Below are positions 54,711-63,421 of a stretch of DNA of 64,000 nucleotides, piece by piece. The position numbers were made by a program, and so were the translations under genes. Source of the stretch: Prevotella sp902465605. Lineage in GTDB: Bacteria; Bacteroidota; Bacteroidia; Bacteroidales; Bacteroidaceae. How positions within the stretch are numbered: the stretch's first letter is position 1; each line of letters opens with the position of its first letter. The stretch spans positions 1 through 64,000 of the forward strand of contig CABQNT010000010.1 in the NCBI GenBank assembly GCA_902465605.1, in the 5' to 3' direction. The notes below the pieces were generated by a model. It had not been told where the DNA came from, ran no database searches, and saw nothing but the letters and a program-made list of their open reading frames with translations.

Positions 54711-54741
54711 TTGCGTATTTGCCGTGAAAACATTATCTTTG
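54711..54741 (+). promoter_or_regulatory. Promoter of the Nif3-like gene
   Basis: TTG (54711-54713), 20-nt spacer, TATCTTTG (54734-54741): a close match to the Bacteroidetes consensus. It supports a start codon downstream, at the GTG at 54766, rather than the earlier ATG at 54703. Confidence 0.7.
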
Positions 54742-54765
54742 CAACAGCTAAATAATATAGGTAGC

Positions 54766-55554
54766 GTGAAGATAATAGAAGTGCTGAGTGCCCTTGAACG
54801 ATTCGCGCCTTTGCCCTTGCAAGCAGATTATGACAACGCTGGGTTGCAAGTTGGATTGACAGAGGCGGAACTATCAGGGGCTTTATTGTGTCTGGATGTG
54901 ACGGAACAGATTGTTGACGAGGCTGTTGCGCTGGGGTGTAACCTCATCGTGGCGCACCATCCGCTGATATTCCGCAGGCTGTCGTGCATCTCCGATCAAA
55001 ACTATGTACAGCGAACGGTCATGAAGGCCATCCGTCACAACGTGGCCATCGTGGCCATGCACACCAATCTGGACAGTGCCAAAGGTGGCGTGAACTACAA
55101 GATTGCCGAGAAGATGGGGTTGCAGAACCTCTCGTTCATTGGCAAGACACAGCTGGTTGATGGCGTGGAAGGTGGTGAGGGCGTTGTCGGATCCTTAGCA
55201 GAAGCAATGGCTGCCGATGACTTCATCATGATGCTCAAACGCGAATTTGACGTGGAGTGCGTGCAGGCCAATCAGCTGTTGCGGCGACCCATCAAAACCG
55301 TTGCAATGTGTGGAGGGTCGGGTTCGTTTCTCTTGAAAGACGCATTGCAGGCTGGTGCCGATGCCTTTGTGACGGGCGAAATGGGCTATCACGAGTTCTT
55401 CGACATGGAGCAACGCATTCAGGTGGCCGTGATAGGTCATTATCAGAGTGAACAGTACACTATCGAGCTTTTGAAACAGATTATTGAGGAGCAGTGTCCC
55501 GGAGCTAAATGTCATCTGACTAAAATCAACACAAATCCAATCATCTACCTTTAA
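54766..55554 (+). CDS. Nif3-like dinuclear metal-centre hydrolase
   Basis: Predicted cytosolic protein of 262 residues in the Nif3/YbgI family (often labelled GTP cyclohydrolase I type 2), which binds two metal ions. Metal-ligand motifs are present: IVAHHPLIF near residue 65, MHTNLDSAKGGVN near 103, and GHYQSEQYT near 230. Many Bacteroidetes members carry an inserted PII-like domain and reach ~365 residues; this one is the short form. Start at the GTG 54766 is chosen because a good promoter lies just upstream, inside the longer open frame. Followed after 34 nt by the zinc-ribbon gene, the usual neighbour. Confidence 0.88.
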   Translation: MKIIEVLSALERFAPLPLQADYDNAGLQVGLTEAELSGALLCLDVTEQIVDEAVALGCNLIVAHHPLIFRRLSCISDQNYVQRTVMKAIRHNVAIVAMHTNLDSAKGGVNYKIAEKMGLQNLSFIGKTQLVDGVEGGEGVVGSLAEAMAADDFIMMLKREFDVECVQANQLLRRPIKTVAMCGGSGSFLLKDALQAGADAFVTGEMGYHEFFDMEQRIQVAVIGHYQSEQYTIELLKQIIEEQCPGAKCHLTKINTNPIIYL

Positions 55555-55588
55555 TAATAGGTTGAATCAATTAAAAAATAAATAGAAC

Positions 55589-56422
55589 ATGGCAAAGAAA
55601 GATCCTACAGATTTATCAGTAGAAGAGAAGTTGAAGGCGCTTTATCAGTTGCAAACCACCCTGTCGGGCATTGATGAGAAACGAGCCTTGCGCGGGGAAC
55701 TGCCACTTGAGGTGCAGGACCTGGAGGACGAGATAGCTGGTCTGACCACTCGTATGGAGAAGATTAAGACCGAAATCGATGAGTTCAAGAAGGCTATCGC
55801 CCAGAAGAAAGCAGACATTACAAGTGCCGAATCCAGCGTGGAGCGTTACAAAAAGCAGCTTGACGAGGTAAAGAACAACCGCGAGTATGACACGCTGACC
55901 AAGGAAATTGAGTTCCAAAGTCTTGAGATTGAGCTTTGCAATAAGAAGATCAAGGAAGCCTTAATCAAGGTGGAGGAGAAAAATGCCGATTTGGCAGAGG
56001 CCGATGAGCTGATTAAGGATCGTACGGCAGCCTTGAAGGAGAAGAAGGAAGAGCTTGATGAAATCATGCAGGAAACGCGTGACGAAGAGGAAAAACTGAA
56101 AAACAAGGCCAGTGAACTCGAGGGCACAATAGAACCGCGTCTGCTCTCAAGTTTCAAACGCATTCGCAAAAACTCACGAAACGGACTGGGCATTGTCTAT
56201 GTGCAGCGTGATGCTTGTGGTGGTTGCTTCAACAAGATTCCGCCTCAGCGACAGCTGGATATCAAGATGCACAAGAAGGTCATCGTTTGTGAGTATTGTG
56301 GTCGCATCATGATAGATCCCGAACTGGCTGGTGTGAAAGTAGAGAAAAACGCAACGGAGGAGAAACCAAAGCGCAAGCGTTCCGTTCGAAAAACCGCGAA
56401 GAAGGACGAAGAAGCAAAATAA
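55589..56422 (+). CDS. Coiled-coil zinc-ribbon protein (C4-type)
   Basis: Predicted cytosolic protein of 277 residues: a long two-helix coiled coil (about 10-180, rich in Glu/Lys/Leu), then a C4 zinc ribbon with CGGC near residue 212 and CEYCG near 233, and a basic Lys/Arg-rich tail. The family (CT398/FlgN-like hairpin plus zf-RING_7) is widely paired with Nif3-like genes. Role is not established; nucleic-acid binding is plausible from the tail and ribbon. Confidence 0.88.
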   Translation: MAKKDPTDLSVEEKLKALYQLQTTLSGIDEKRALRGELPLEVQDLEDEIAGLTTRMEKIKTEIDEFKKAIAQKKADITSAESSVERYKKQLDEVKNNREYDTLTKEIEFQSLEIELCNKKIKEALIKVEEKNADLAEADELIKDRTAALKEKKEELDEIMQETRDEEEKLKNKASELEGTIEPRLLSSFKRIRKNSRNGLGIVYVQRDACGGCFNKIPPQRQLDIKMHKKVIVCEYCGRIMIDPELAGVKVEKNATEEKPKRKRSVRKTAKKDEEAK

Positions 56423-56488
56423 ATTGCTTTAAAGAAACATCCAGAACAAAGGTGATGCCCCTTGAACATTCGGTGGGAATATACGAAA

Positions 56489-56528
56489 TAAGCCAAAGTA
56501 AGGCAACAATCTTACTTTGGCTTATTTT
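56489..56528 (+). terminator. Terminator of the Nif3/zinc-ribbon pair
   Basis: 14-bp stem TAAGCCAAAGTAAG / CTTACTTTGGCTTA with an 8-nt loop, followed by TTTT. About 65 nt past the stop codon. Confidence 0.85.
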
Positions 56529-56606
56529 AGTTACGGTCGCCATAGATTATGAATGGAGAGATGTTGGTTGTGAACACACGCAAGTTGAGCAATCGTCTAT
56601 AAAAGT

Positions 56607-56634
56607 CGCCCACACACTATAACGTGTGTGGGCG
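56607..56634 (-). terminator. Terminator of the SusCD locus
   Basis: Perfect 11-bp stem CGCCCACACAC / GTGTGTGGGCG, 6-nt loop, with TTTT shortly after on the minus strand. It lies 44 nt past the stop of the DUF1735 gene. Confidence 0.6.
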
Positions 56635-56677
56635 TCATCGCAATTATATGTGCGGTATATTGTTGAACATCGTACCG

Positions 56678-57961
56678 CTATAGATGCCTAATGCTTAGTT
56701 CACTCCATACCCAAAACTGGCCTCCGAAACTTTGGTTGCAAATAAAGCGAATCACCTTGATGGGTTGCTCCGTCTTCAGTTCTGGCGATGCAAATGAACC
56801 GGCACCTCCTGTTGGCAAGCCGTCGCTGAGCGTAAAATTGCGCAACAGGGTGAGATGCGAGTCGTCTGGGCCTACCATCACGTCAAAGTCTTTCAGAGCA
56901 GCATTACCATTGTTTTGTCGGTTCGTGTAATTGAATTGGAAATAGCTGGTACTCTCTGGTAAGTTCACCTGCAGCCAGTGTTTTTCTGAGATTTTGGAAC
57001 TCCATAACGAGTGGAAGAAGGTTGATACATTGCCATCCAACAAGTTTGCCAACGATCCTTCTCGTGGCTCAACGGCATTAGAGGAGAGCATGTCTGCCTT
57101 GAGTGGGAATTTTGGTCCCAGAATATTCACGCAGACTACATTCTTCGAATAGGCAAACGGTTTTCCTTCGATCCCACTTACTTTCAGTCCTATTTTGTTG
57201 TTGACAATGGTTTCCAGCTTTTTAACCTTAATGGTAAGCTTTCCATTTTTTCCTTTCTCAAAGACAACTTTTCCCGCATTGTCCAGTTCGAAGTTCTCTT
57301 TTGGAATGGTTGTGGTGGCTGGGTCTACCTCAACTTTAACCGTAAAGTTCCACAAGTTTTCCACTTGCATGGCCATGGGCAGTTCTATGGTTCCGCCTCC
57401 AGACCCCATCTCGGTAGTAAGTGTGTTTTGTGTAATATTCCTAAATGACAGAGACGGGTCAATCACTGCCCTTGGCTTCAGTATGATTATGTTGGCAGAG
57501 GACAATACTGAGTCAGTTGCGCTTTTGGCAATCAGTGGGATGACATATCCCTCAGAGCCGTCTTTCACATATTTGCCTACAATGTTTGGATTCACTGCCA
57601 GCTCGGCTTTCTTCCATCGGTCGGCTGGAGCGAAGTCAAGTTCTGCATTGTTCAAGGTATAACACTCTGCGGGAAGAATCTTGTAGTCCTGTCCACTGAT
57701 TTCCTTGTATTCAGCAAACTCGCTCTCGTTCATCACGCTCACGGTAGCCTTTGCTGCAACGTCTGGTGTATATCCGCCTTTCATCGCCGTGATGGTGTAG
57801 ATAGTATTCTCGCCTGTACGATAAAGATCTAAGGGTTGTTCACCCGCATTTTGCAGTGAGATAATCTTATTATACTTCTCTGGTACGATGTTGTCATAGC
57901 TTTCACATGAGCTCATCATAAGTGCCGTGGCACAAAGTACTGCTAATATTGTTTTTTTCAT
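56678..57961 (-). CDS. DUF1735 / F5/8 type C surface lipoprotein
   Basis: Predicted glycan-binding surface lipoprotein of 427 residues (start at 57961; an ATG five codons earlier at 57976 is also possible). Lipobox MMSSC with Cys 19; two DUF1735-like domains (about 25-290), then a discoidin-like F5/8C domain (about 300-427, LLDGNVSTFFHSLWSS and IRFICNQSFGGQFWVWSEL). In Bacteroides, similar proteins accompany SusCD pairs that take up host N-glycans with GH18 endoglycosidases; no enzyme is present here. Third gene of the SusC-SusD-DUF1735 unit, 21 nt after susD. Confidence 0.85.
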   Translation of the reverse strand: MKKTILAVLCATALMMSSCESYDNIVPEKYNKIISLQNAGEQPLDLYRTGENTIYTITAMKGGYTPDVAAKATVSVMNESEFAEYKEISGQDYKILPAECYTLNNAELDFAPADRWKKAELAVNPNIVGKYVKDGSEGYVIPLIAKSATDSVLSSANIIILKPRAVIDPSLSFRNITQNTLTTEMGSGGGTIELPMAMQVENLWNFTVKVEVDPATTTIPKENFELDNAGKVVFEKGKNGKLTIKVKKLETIVNNKIGLKVSGIEGKPFAYSKNVVCVNILGPKFPLKADMLSSNAVEPREGSLANLLDGNVSTFFHSLWSSKISEKHWLQVNLPESTSYFQFNYTNRQNNGNAALKDFDVMVGPDDSHLTLLRNFTLSDGLPTGGAGSFASPELKTEQPIKVIRFICNQSFGGQFWVWSELSIRHL

Positions 57962-57982
57962 ATTCTTATTTTCCATTACTCG

Positions 57983-59941
57983 TTAATAGCCTGGTGCCTG
58001 AACCATTTGTGGGTTCTTATACACCTCGTTGAAGAATACTGGGTTGAGATACATCCTGTTGCTCCAGACAAACGGATGCTTAGGCTTGGTGGGAACATTG
58101 AATTCCTCGAACGTTGGGTTGGTTACCTCGGCGTTGAGTCCCAAGCGCTTGCCTGCCGAGAAGTATTTCTCTCCTTCACACCACCGCCTGACATCAAAGA
58201 ATCGTTGTCCTTCGTTCCACAACTCAATGAATCGCTCGTTGCGTACCCAGTCGGTGATGGTCATGTCATTAGTGATATCTGCTTTGGTCAGGTCAGGGAT
58301 GCCCGCACGTTCACGTATCGGGTTGAGGTATTTGATGGCGTTGTCCACATCATCCAAAGCCGCATAGCATTCGGCAATGTTGAGATATAGCTCTGCCAGT
58401 CTGAAGAGGATGATGGGTGCATCCGAACCTCCGTTTAACGAACCTCCGCTGCCATATTCGAATTTTGGGTCAACATATTTTTGCGTGAGATATCCTGTCA
58501 CGCTGTTGTCGCGGTTGAATTGCCTGCTGAATCCCTGCTCATTGGGATTGCGCATCTGTAGTCTCAATGGTTGTCCGGCACGTAATACCGAGCCATAGTC
58601 ACCACCGTCGAAAGCCATCCATGCATAAAAGCGTGGCTCGCGGTGGGCATTGAGCTTGATGATATCTTTTCGCCCAGGGATGTTTGCTGAGGTGAACCAT
58701 TCTGACTTTGGTGTGAAGTTCTTGTCCTTTTCAGGTAGTTTTCCATCCTTGGTGTAGAAATGTTCAATGGTGTAGAGCGTAGGTGAAATGCCACTGAAGC
58801 CATTTTGCCATTTACCGTTCTTCAGTTTGATGATATGGTGTGGAAGACGGCCGAGCATTGATATTCCCATTTTCCATGAGGCCCAGATGTATTCCTTGTT
58901 TCCTTCGCTCTCACGGGTCGATACGGCGTAGCGCATCAGCATCACGCGTTTGAGGAATTCTTCTTGTTTGGTCTTGTCTTTCGCCGTGGGGTAGTCACCA
59001 TCACTGATGCCAGGGGCATAGGGCAACTTCAGCTCGTTGCGCTTATAGAAGTTTAAGTCGTTGTAGAGTTCGCGGTCACCTTCACCAGTAGCCAGCCTGA
59101 AAGCTTCGAGGTTGGCTTGTAAAGCGCGCTCCCACTTGCCTTTATCGTAAGTGGTACTTACCAGTTTCTTTCCATAGCCAGGTGTTTCAAAGTTCTTGTT
59201 TTCCCAAGTTGGGAATGGAAATTTTCCGTTCCATAGGGGTGATGCTGCATAGAGTAGCATACGGGCTTTCAGGGCCTTGCACATGGTTGACGTGGCACGT
59301 CCCCATTCTTCGCTCTTGGTACGCACGGCAGGAAGTCCCTCTGCAGCCTCGTCCAGCAGCTTGGCAATCCAGTCCACGCAATAGTCAAAGTGGAACCTTC
59401 CGTTGTATTGATTGGTAGGTGTATCCATCGCTACATAACTGTCGGTGATGGGTATGGGGCCATATCGGCGAAGTGTGGCAAAGTGATAAAAAGCAATGAG
59501 GAACTTGCTTTCGGCAATCCATTCTTTTTTCTCGGCCTCGGATACAAAGTTACCTTTCATCTTTGATAGTTCTTTTTGAAACAACAAGCATTGCCCGATG
59601 TACTGATAGGTGGTACCCCATATCCAATGTTGGTTTGTGGCCGACGCCGTGTTGCAGGCATAGTCGTCCCACAAAGCATCAGGCGCCCATGCGTACGGCA
59701 GCAAGTACTCGTCGGTAGACGAGGGAACTTCACCTCCATGGTGAGTGGGATGGTCTATTAATCCTATGCCGGCATAACAGCTGAAAAGGAAGCCCATGGC
59801 ACGGTCGTGGCTCTTCGTGGCGTCAGCTAAGGAAGCCTGTTCTGGCGGAACCACGTCAAGATAGTCACACGAGGTTGTCAGCGTTGCCGCTGAAAGCAGC
59901 AGAGCCATGCTCACAATCTTAGTATCTGATAGTATTTTCAT
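57983..59941 (-). CDS. SusD/RagB family glycan-binding lipoprotein
   Basis: Surface lipoprotein that caps a SusC transporter and binds the glycan. Start at the ATG at 59941 (MKILSDTKIVSM) gives 652 residues with lipobox TLTTSC (Cys 25); earlier in-frame ATGs reach back to 59989. SusD motifs: CDYLDVVPPEQASLADATK after the lipobox, YHFATLRRYGPIPI near residue 160, and the C-terminal AELYLNIAECYAALDD and NERFIELWNEGQRFFDVRRW. Directly follows susC. Confidence 0.93.
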   Translation of the reverse strand: MKILSDTKIVSMALLLSAATLTTSCDYLDVVPPEQASLADATKSHDRAMGFLFSCYAGIGLIDHPTHHGGEVPSSTDEYLLPYAWAPDALWDDYACNTASATNQHWIWGTTYQYIGQCLLFQKELSKMKGNFVSEAEKKEWIAESKFLIAFYHFATLRRYGPIPITDSYVAMDTPTNQYNGRFHFDYCVDWIAKLLDEAAEGLPAVRTKSEEWGRATSTMCKALKARMLLYAASPLWNGKFPFPTWENKNFETPGYGKKLVSTTYDKGKWERALQANLEAFRLATGEGDRELYNDLNFYKRNELKLPYAPGISDGDYPTAKDKTKQEEFLKRVMLMRYAVSTRESEGNKEYIWASWKMGISMLGRLPHHIIKLKNGKWQNGFSGISPTLYTIEHFYTKDGKLPEKDKNFTPKSEWFTSANIPGRKDIIKLNAHREPRFYAWMAFDGGDYGSVLRAGQPLRLQMRNPNEQGFSRQFNRDNSVTGYLTQKYVDPKFEYGSGGSLNGGSDAPIILFRLAELYLNIAECYAALDDVDNAIKYLNPIRERAGIPDLTKADITNDMTITDWVRNERFIELWNEGQRFFDVRRWCEGEKYFSAGKRLGLNAEVTNPTFEEFNVPTKPKHPFVWSNRMYLNPVFFNEVYKNPQMVQAPGY

Positions 59942-59992
59942 TTTAGATAGATTTGTCATGATGATGTTCATTATAATAAGGTAAGACATGAA

Positions 59993-62900
59993 TTAGATAT
60001 GAAGCTGAAGGCCCATATTGACAGTTTTCTGCATCGGATAGGCGTTCCACCCACTCAGTTCGGGGTCCCATAGCTTGAATGACGAGAAGGTTAACAGGTT
60101 GACGCCGCTGACGTATACGCGTCCATACTTGAAGCTCCAACCCAATTCAATATTCTTCAGGCGCATGAACGATCCGTCGCGCAGCCAGTAAGTACTGGGC
60201 TTTGTATTGTTAGCAATGTCGGTTTTCTTCAGTCCAAGGCGCGGATAGGAGGCATCCCAGTTCTGTTTCTCTTCAGACCAATAGTCATCAGCGATATATT
60301 GTACAATGTTTCTGTTGCCAACGCCCGCACCTTCCTGGAACGGATCCATGCCGTTGGTCATAATCTTGCGCAGGGCTGAACCTGTGAAGAAGATGCCGAA
60401 GTCGAATTTCTTGTACTCGATGGTTCCGCCAAATCCATACTGCAAGCGCGGTGTTGCGTTGTATTGTGAGATCATCATTTGGTCATCGTCGGTGATTTTG
60501 CCGTCGCCGTTGATGTCGCGATACTTGATGTCACCCACGCGTACCACCGAGCCAAGGTTCTGTTTCGGACTGTTGTCTATTTCTTCTTGGCTCCTGAACA
60601 GTCCTTCAGCCACATAGCCCATGATGTTGCCATAAGGCTTGTTGATGGCCGTTTTCCAAACGGTGGGATAGTTGGGTTCATCCATGTAGATTACCTTGTT
60701 TTGGTTGTATGTTAGGTTACCCTGTATCGATGCAGAGAAGTCTTTGCTGAATCGGCGGTTGTACCGTAGACTCACCTCAAATCCTTCGTTATTCATCTTG
60801 CCGATGTTGCTCCATGGCCTTGCTTCATGATATGCCAGTGACTGTGGCCATGCCTCGCGATGCATGAAGATATCGTAGCGCTTGTCGAGGAAGTAGTCGA
60901 ACGTCAGCTCCAGACCATTCAGCAAATGCAGATCCAGACCGAGGTCCAGCTTCTTAACTTTCTCCCATCCTAGCCCCTTCATGGCATAGTAAGTCAGCAT
61001 GGGGCCGCCGCCCTTGATCTCGCCGTCTTGTCCAAATTGCCATTGCAGTTTTGATAGATTGTTGTCGGCTATTTTGTCTATGAACAGATAGTAGCTGCCC
61101 GATGGTTTGGCCAAATCGTCACTACCAACTATACCATACGAACCACGCAGTTTGAGGTGTGTGATTATTTTCTTGAGAGGTTTGAAGAAAGTTTCGTTGC
61201 TCATCACCCAGCCTGCCGATACTGCGGGGAAAAATCCAAAGCGGTCTTCCTTGGCCAGACGCTCGGTACCATTGTAGCCTGCATTGAATTCAAGCAGATA
61301 GCGCGTGTCATAATCGTAGGTAAGGCGTGCGGAGATGCCCTGATTGCGGTTGGGTAGCACTTCGTTTCTATACTCACGCTGGCGGTACAGTGCCATGGCT
61401 CCCACGCTGTGCTTGCCAAAACGGCGGTTCCAGTTCAGGTTGGCTTGCATCTCTATGGTTTGGTCACCCCACTTGCTGATGTTCGATTGTGAGATAAAAT
61501 CGGTACCATTCGTATTCAACAGTTCAAGTTCGTAGGGCGATTCCGGGCTCTCAGCATCATAGCTACCTGCCTTGATGCGATAGTTGTGGCCGGTGATGGA
61601 CCGGTGGTAACTTGATCCAGCAAAGTTTTTGAAGTTCACCCAGGCATTGAAGTTCAGTCCGTGGGTGATGAAGTCAAGGTTCTGGTCTATTTTGATAACT
61701 GTGTTCAGGATGTTTTGGTCCATCTCCTTAAACGAAGTCATCATGCGTTCGTAGGGGTTGATGTACATCACGTTGCCGGTGATGTAGTCGTTTCCGTACA
61801 GTATATGGTCATACATTGGGTCGTCAGGAATCGCAGGGTAGGTGGCAGGGAACTGGATGGGGTTCGTGGTGAGAATCAGGTTGAACAAATCTCTGCTGGT
61901 CACATTGGGACTCTTGGTGTTTCGAATCTGCGCATTCATGTTCATCTGGATGGTGGTGGTGGGCGTGAGCTTGTACGACAGGTTGTTTTGGAACGTATAG
62001 TTCACAATGTTGATGTTGTTGTCCCACGAATAGGCTTTCTTTGTGTTAATCAGTCCTGAGTCGTGTGTCATGTTCAAGCTCATGTAGTATTTCATTTTAG
62101 AACCGCCACCGCTCACGTTTACATTCACTGCCTGACGCATGCTCATGTTCTTAAACATCATGTCCTTCCAGTTTACGTCGGGGTAAACCAATGGATTATA
62201 GCCTGTGCGCGTACGCTCAATCTCTAATGCCGTGTAGCGCTCGGCCTGTCCACTTCCTCGCGCAGCCTCGTTGTACATCTCCATGTACCTGGCACCATCG
62301 ACGAACTTGGGAAACTGATCGATGTAGTTGAACGAGTTCTCTACCGTCATGTTGAGCCTGGTCTTTGAGTTATAATCGCCGCCCTTGGTGGTTACAATCA
62401 TCACGCCATTGGCTCCTCGTGCGCCATAGATGGCTGTTGCCGAAGCGTCTTTCAGGATAGAGAAGCTCTCTATGTTCTCGGCTGGCACATAGTTCAGGTC
62501 GGGTGCCGACACTTCAACATCGTCCAATAGGATGAGTGGAGTGGCGCGCCCACCGAAGGTTCCGATGCCACGGATGTAAAACTCGGCGCCTGATCCCGGC
62601 TCGCCACTGTTTTGGCGGGCCACCACGCCGGCTATCCTCCCCGCAAAGGCTGTGGACAGACTGCTGGATGGTACGGCCAACTGACTACCCTTGATGCTGG
62701 TGATGGCACCTGTCACGCTCACTTTCTTCTGCGTGCCGGCACCTACTACCACCACCTCGTCGAGTAAGTCGTCGGCATTTTCAAGCTTGACGCTTACCAC
62801 GCCCGATTCGGGGACAGACATTTCTACCGTCTTCTTCCCGATGTAGGAAATAACCAGTTTGGGATTCTTGCCTATGGCCTTGATGGTGAACTTTCCGTCT

Positions 62901-63106
62901 ACGTCCGTAATTGTTCCGATGGATGTGCCGCTTAACACGATACTCGCACCAATGACAGGCTGGTTGTCTGCCGCATCGATTACGGAGCCTCGCACTGTGC
63001 GTACCTGTTGAGTGGTCTGCAGACGGTGAGTAGCCATGGCTGTTTGTGGCGCGGACATTGATAGCGCCAGTGCCATTAGAGAAAACTTCAGAAAGGTTGC
63101 TCTCAT
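59993..63106 (-). CDS. SusC/RagA family TonB-linked outer-membrane transporter
   Basis: TonB-dependent outer-membrane importer of 1,037 residues for oligosaccharides. Signal peptide (ending TAMA, about residue 25), CarboxypepD_reg-like domain (about 37-115, VRGSVIDAADNQPVIGASIV), TonB box region LDEVVVVGAGTQKKVSVTGA, plug domain with IESFSILKDASATAIYGARG and ANGVMIVTTKGG, and a C-terminal barrel ending in MGLQLHI. Upstream region (63107-63421) has a TATTTTTG box at 63235-63242 on this strand. No sigma/anti-sigma or hybrid sensor gene is next to it within the window. Confidence 0.95.
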   Translation of the reverse strand: MRATFLKFSLMALALSMSAPQTAMATHRLQTTQQVRTVRGSVIDAADNQPVIGASIVLSGTSIGTITDVDGKFTIKAIGKNPKLVISYIGKKTVEMSVPESGVVSVKLENADDLLDEVVVVGAGTQKKVSVTGAITSIKGSQLAVPSSSLSTAFAGRIAGVVARQNSGEPGSGAEFYIRGIGTFGGRATPLILLDDVEVSAPDLNYVPAENIESFSILKDASATAIYGARGANGVMIVTTKGGDYNSKTRLNMTVENSFNYIDQFPKFVDGARYMEMYNEAARGSGQAERYTALEIERTRTGYNPLVYPDVNWKDMMFKNMSMRQAVNVNVSGGGSKMKYYMSLNMTHDSGLINTKKAYSWDNNINIVNYTFQNNLSYKLTPTTTIQMNMNAQIRNTKSPNVTSRDLFNLILTTNPIQFPATYPAIPDDPMYDHILYGNDYITGNVMYINPYERMMTSFKEMDQNILNTVIKIDQNLDFITHGLNFNAWVNFKNFAGSSYHRSITGHNYRIKAGSYDAESPESPYELELLNTNGTDFISQSNISKWGDQTIEMQANLNWNRRFGKHSVGAMALYRQREYRNEVLPNRNQGISARLTYDYDTRYLLEFNAGYNGTERLAKEDRFGFFPAVSAGWVMSNETFFKPLKKIITHLKLRGSYGIVGSDDLAKPSGSYYLFIDKIADNNLSKLQWQFGQDGEIKGGGPMLTYYAMKGLGWEKVKKLDLGLDLHLLNGLELTFDYFLDKRYDIFMHREAWPQSLAYHEARPWSNIGKMNNEGFEVSLRYNRRFSKDFSASIQGNLTYNQNKVIYMDEPNYPTVWKTAINKPYGNIMGYVAEGLFRSQEEIDNSPKQNLGSVVRVGDIKYRDINGDGKITDDDQMMISQYNATPRLQYGFGGTIEYKKFDFGIFFTGSALRKIMTNGMDPFQEGAGVGNRNIVQYIADDYWSEEKQNWDASYPRLGLKKTDIANNTKPSTYWLRDGSFMRLKNIELGWSFKYGRVYVSGVNLLTFSSFKLWDPELSGWNAYPMQKTVNMGLQLHI

Positions 63107-63421
63107 GTCGGTATTAAATTTATGGCGGGTCCTATAAATTAGCCTTGCTAAGGTTTCACAGGGCGTAACCCTTCATTATTTGTGAATGTCATGGGGGTGG
63201 TAATTTATATAACCCACCCAGATTATAACGGTAGCAAAAATAATGAACTTTGATAAACAAAACCTTATTTTTACCCTTTGAATTAATGTAAATTATAAAA
63301 CATTTACAAAAATAAATCAAATAAACGATACTTTGCCTCTCCAACTTTCATCGCTGTTGCCCTTACCACGGCTGGAGAAGAAGCCACTGCGGATGCCGTT
63401 GGTGTGCGAGTGGGTGTTTGG
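63107..63421. promoter_or_regulatory. Intergenic leader of the SusCD locus
   Basis: About 315 nt. Minus-strand -7 element TATTTTTG at 63242-63235 gives a ~125-nt leader to susC. The leader holds a hairpin of GGGTGG and CCACCC (about 63194-63219). Near the DnaJ gene, minus-strand bases 63421-63320 stay open in the DnaJ frame after its stop for about 33 codons, without homology I can name. Confidence 0.45.

Noticed and set aside
59993..63106. Type IX secretion C-terminal domain on surface proteins
   Set aside because: None of the exported proteins in the window ends in a recognisable T9SS sorting domain; the SusC-type protein ends as a barrel strand.
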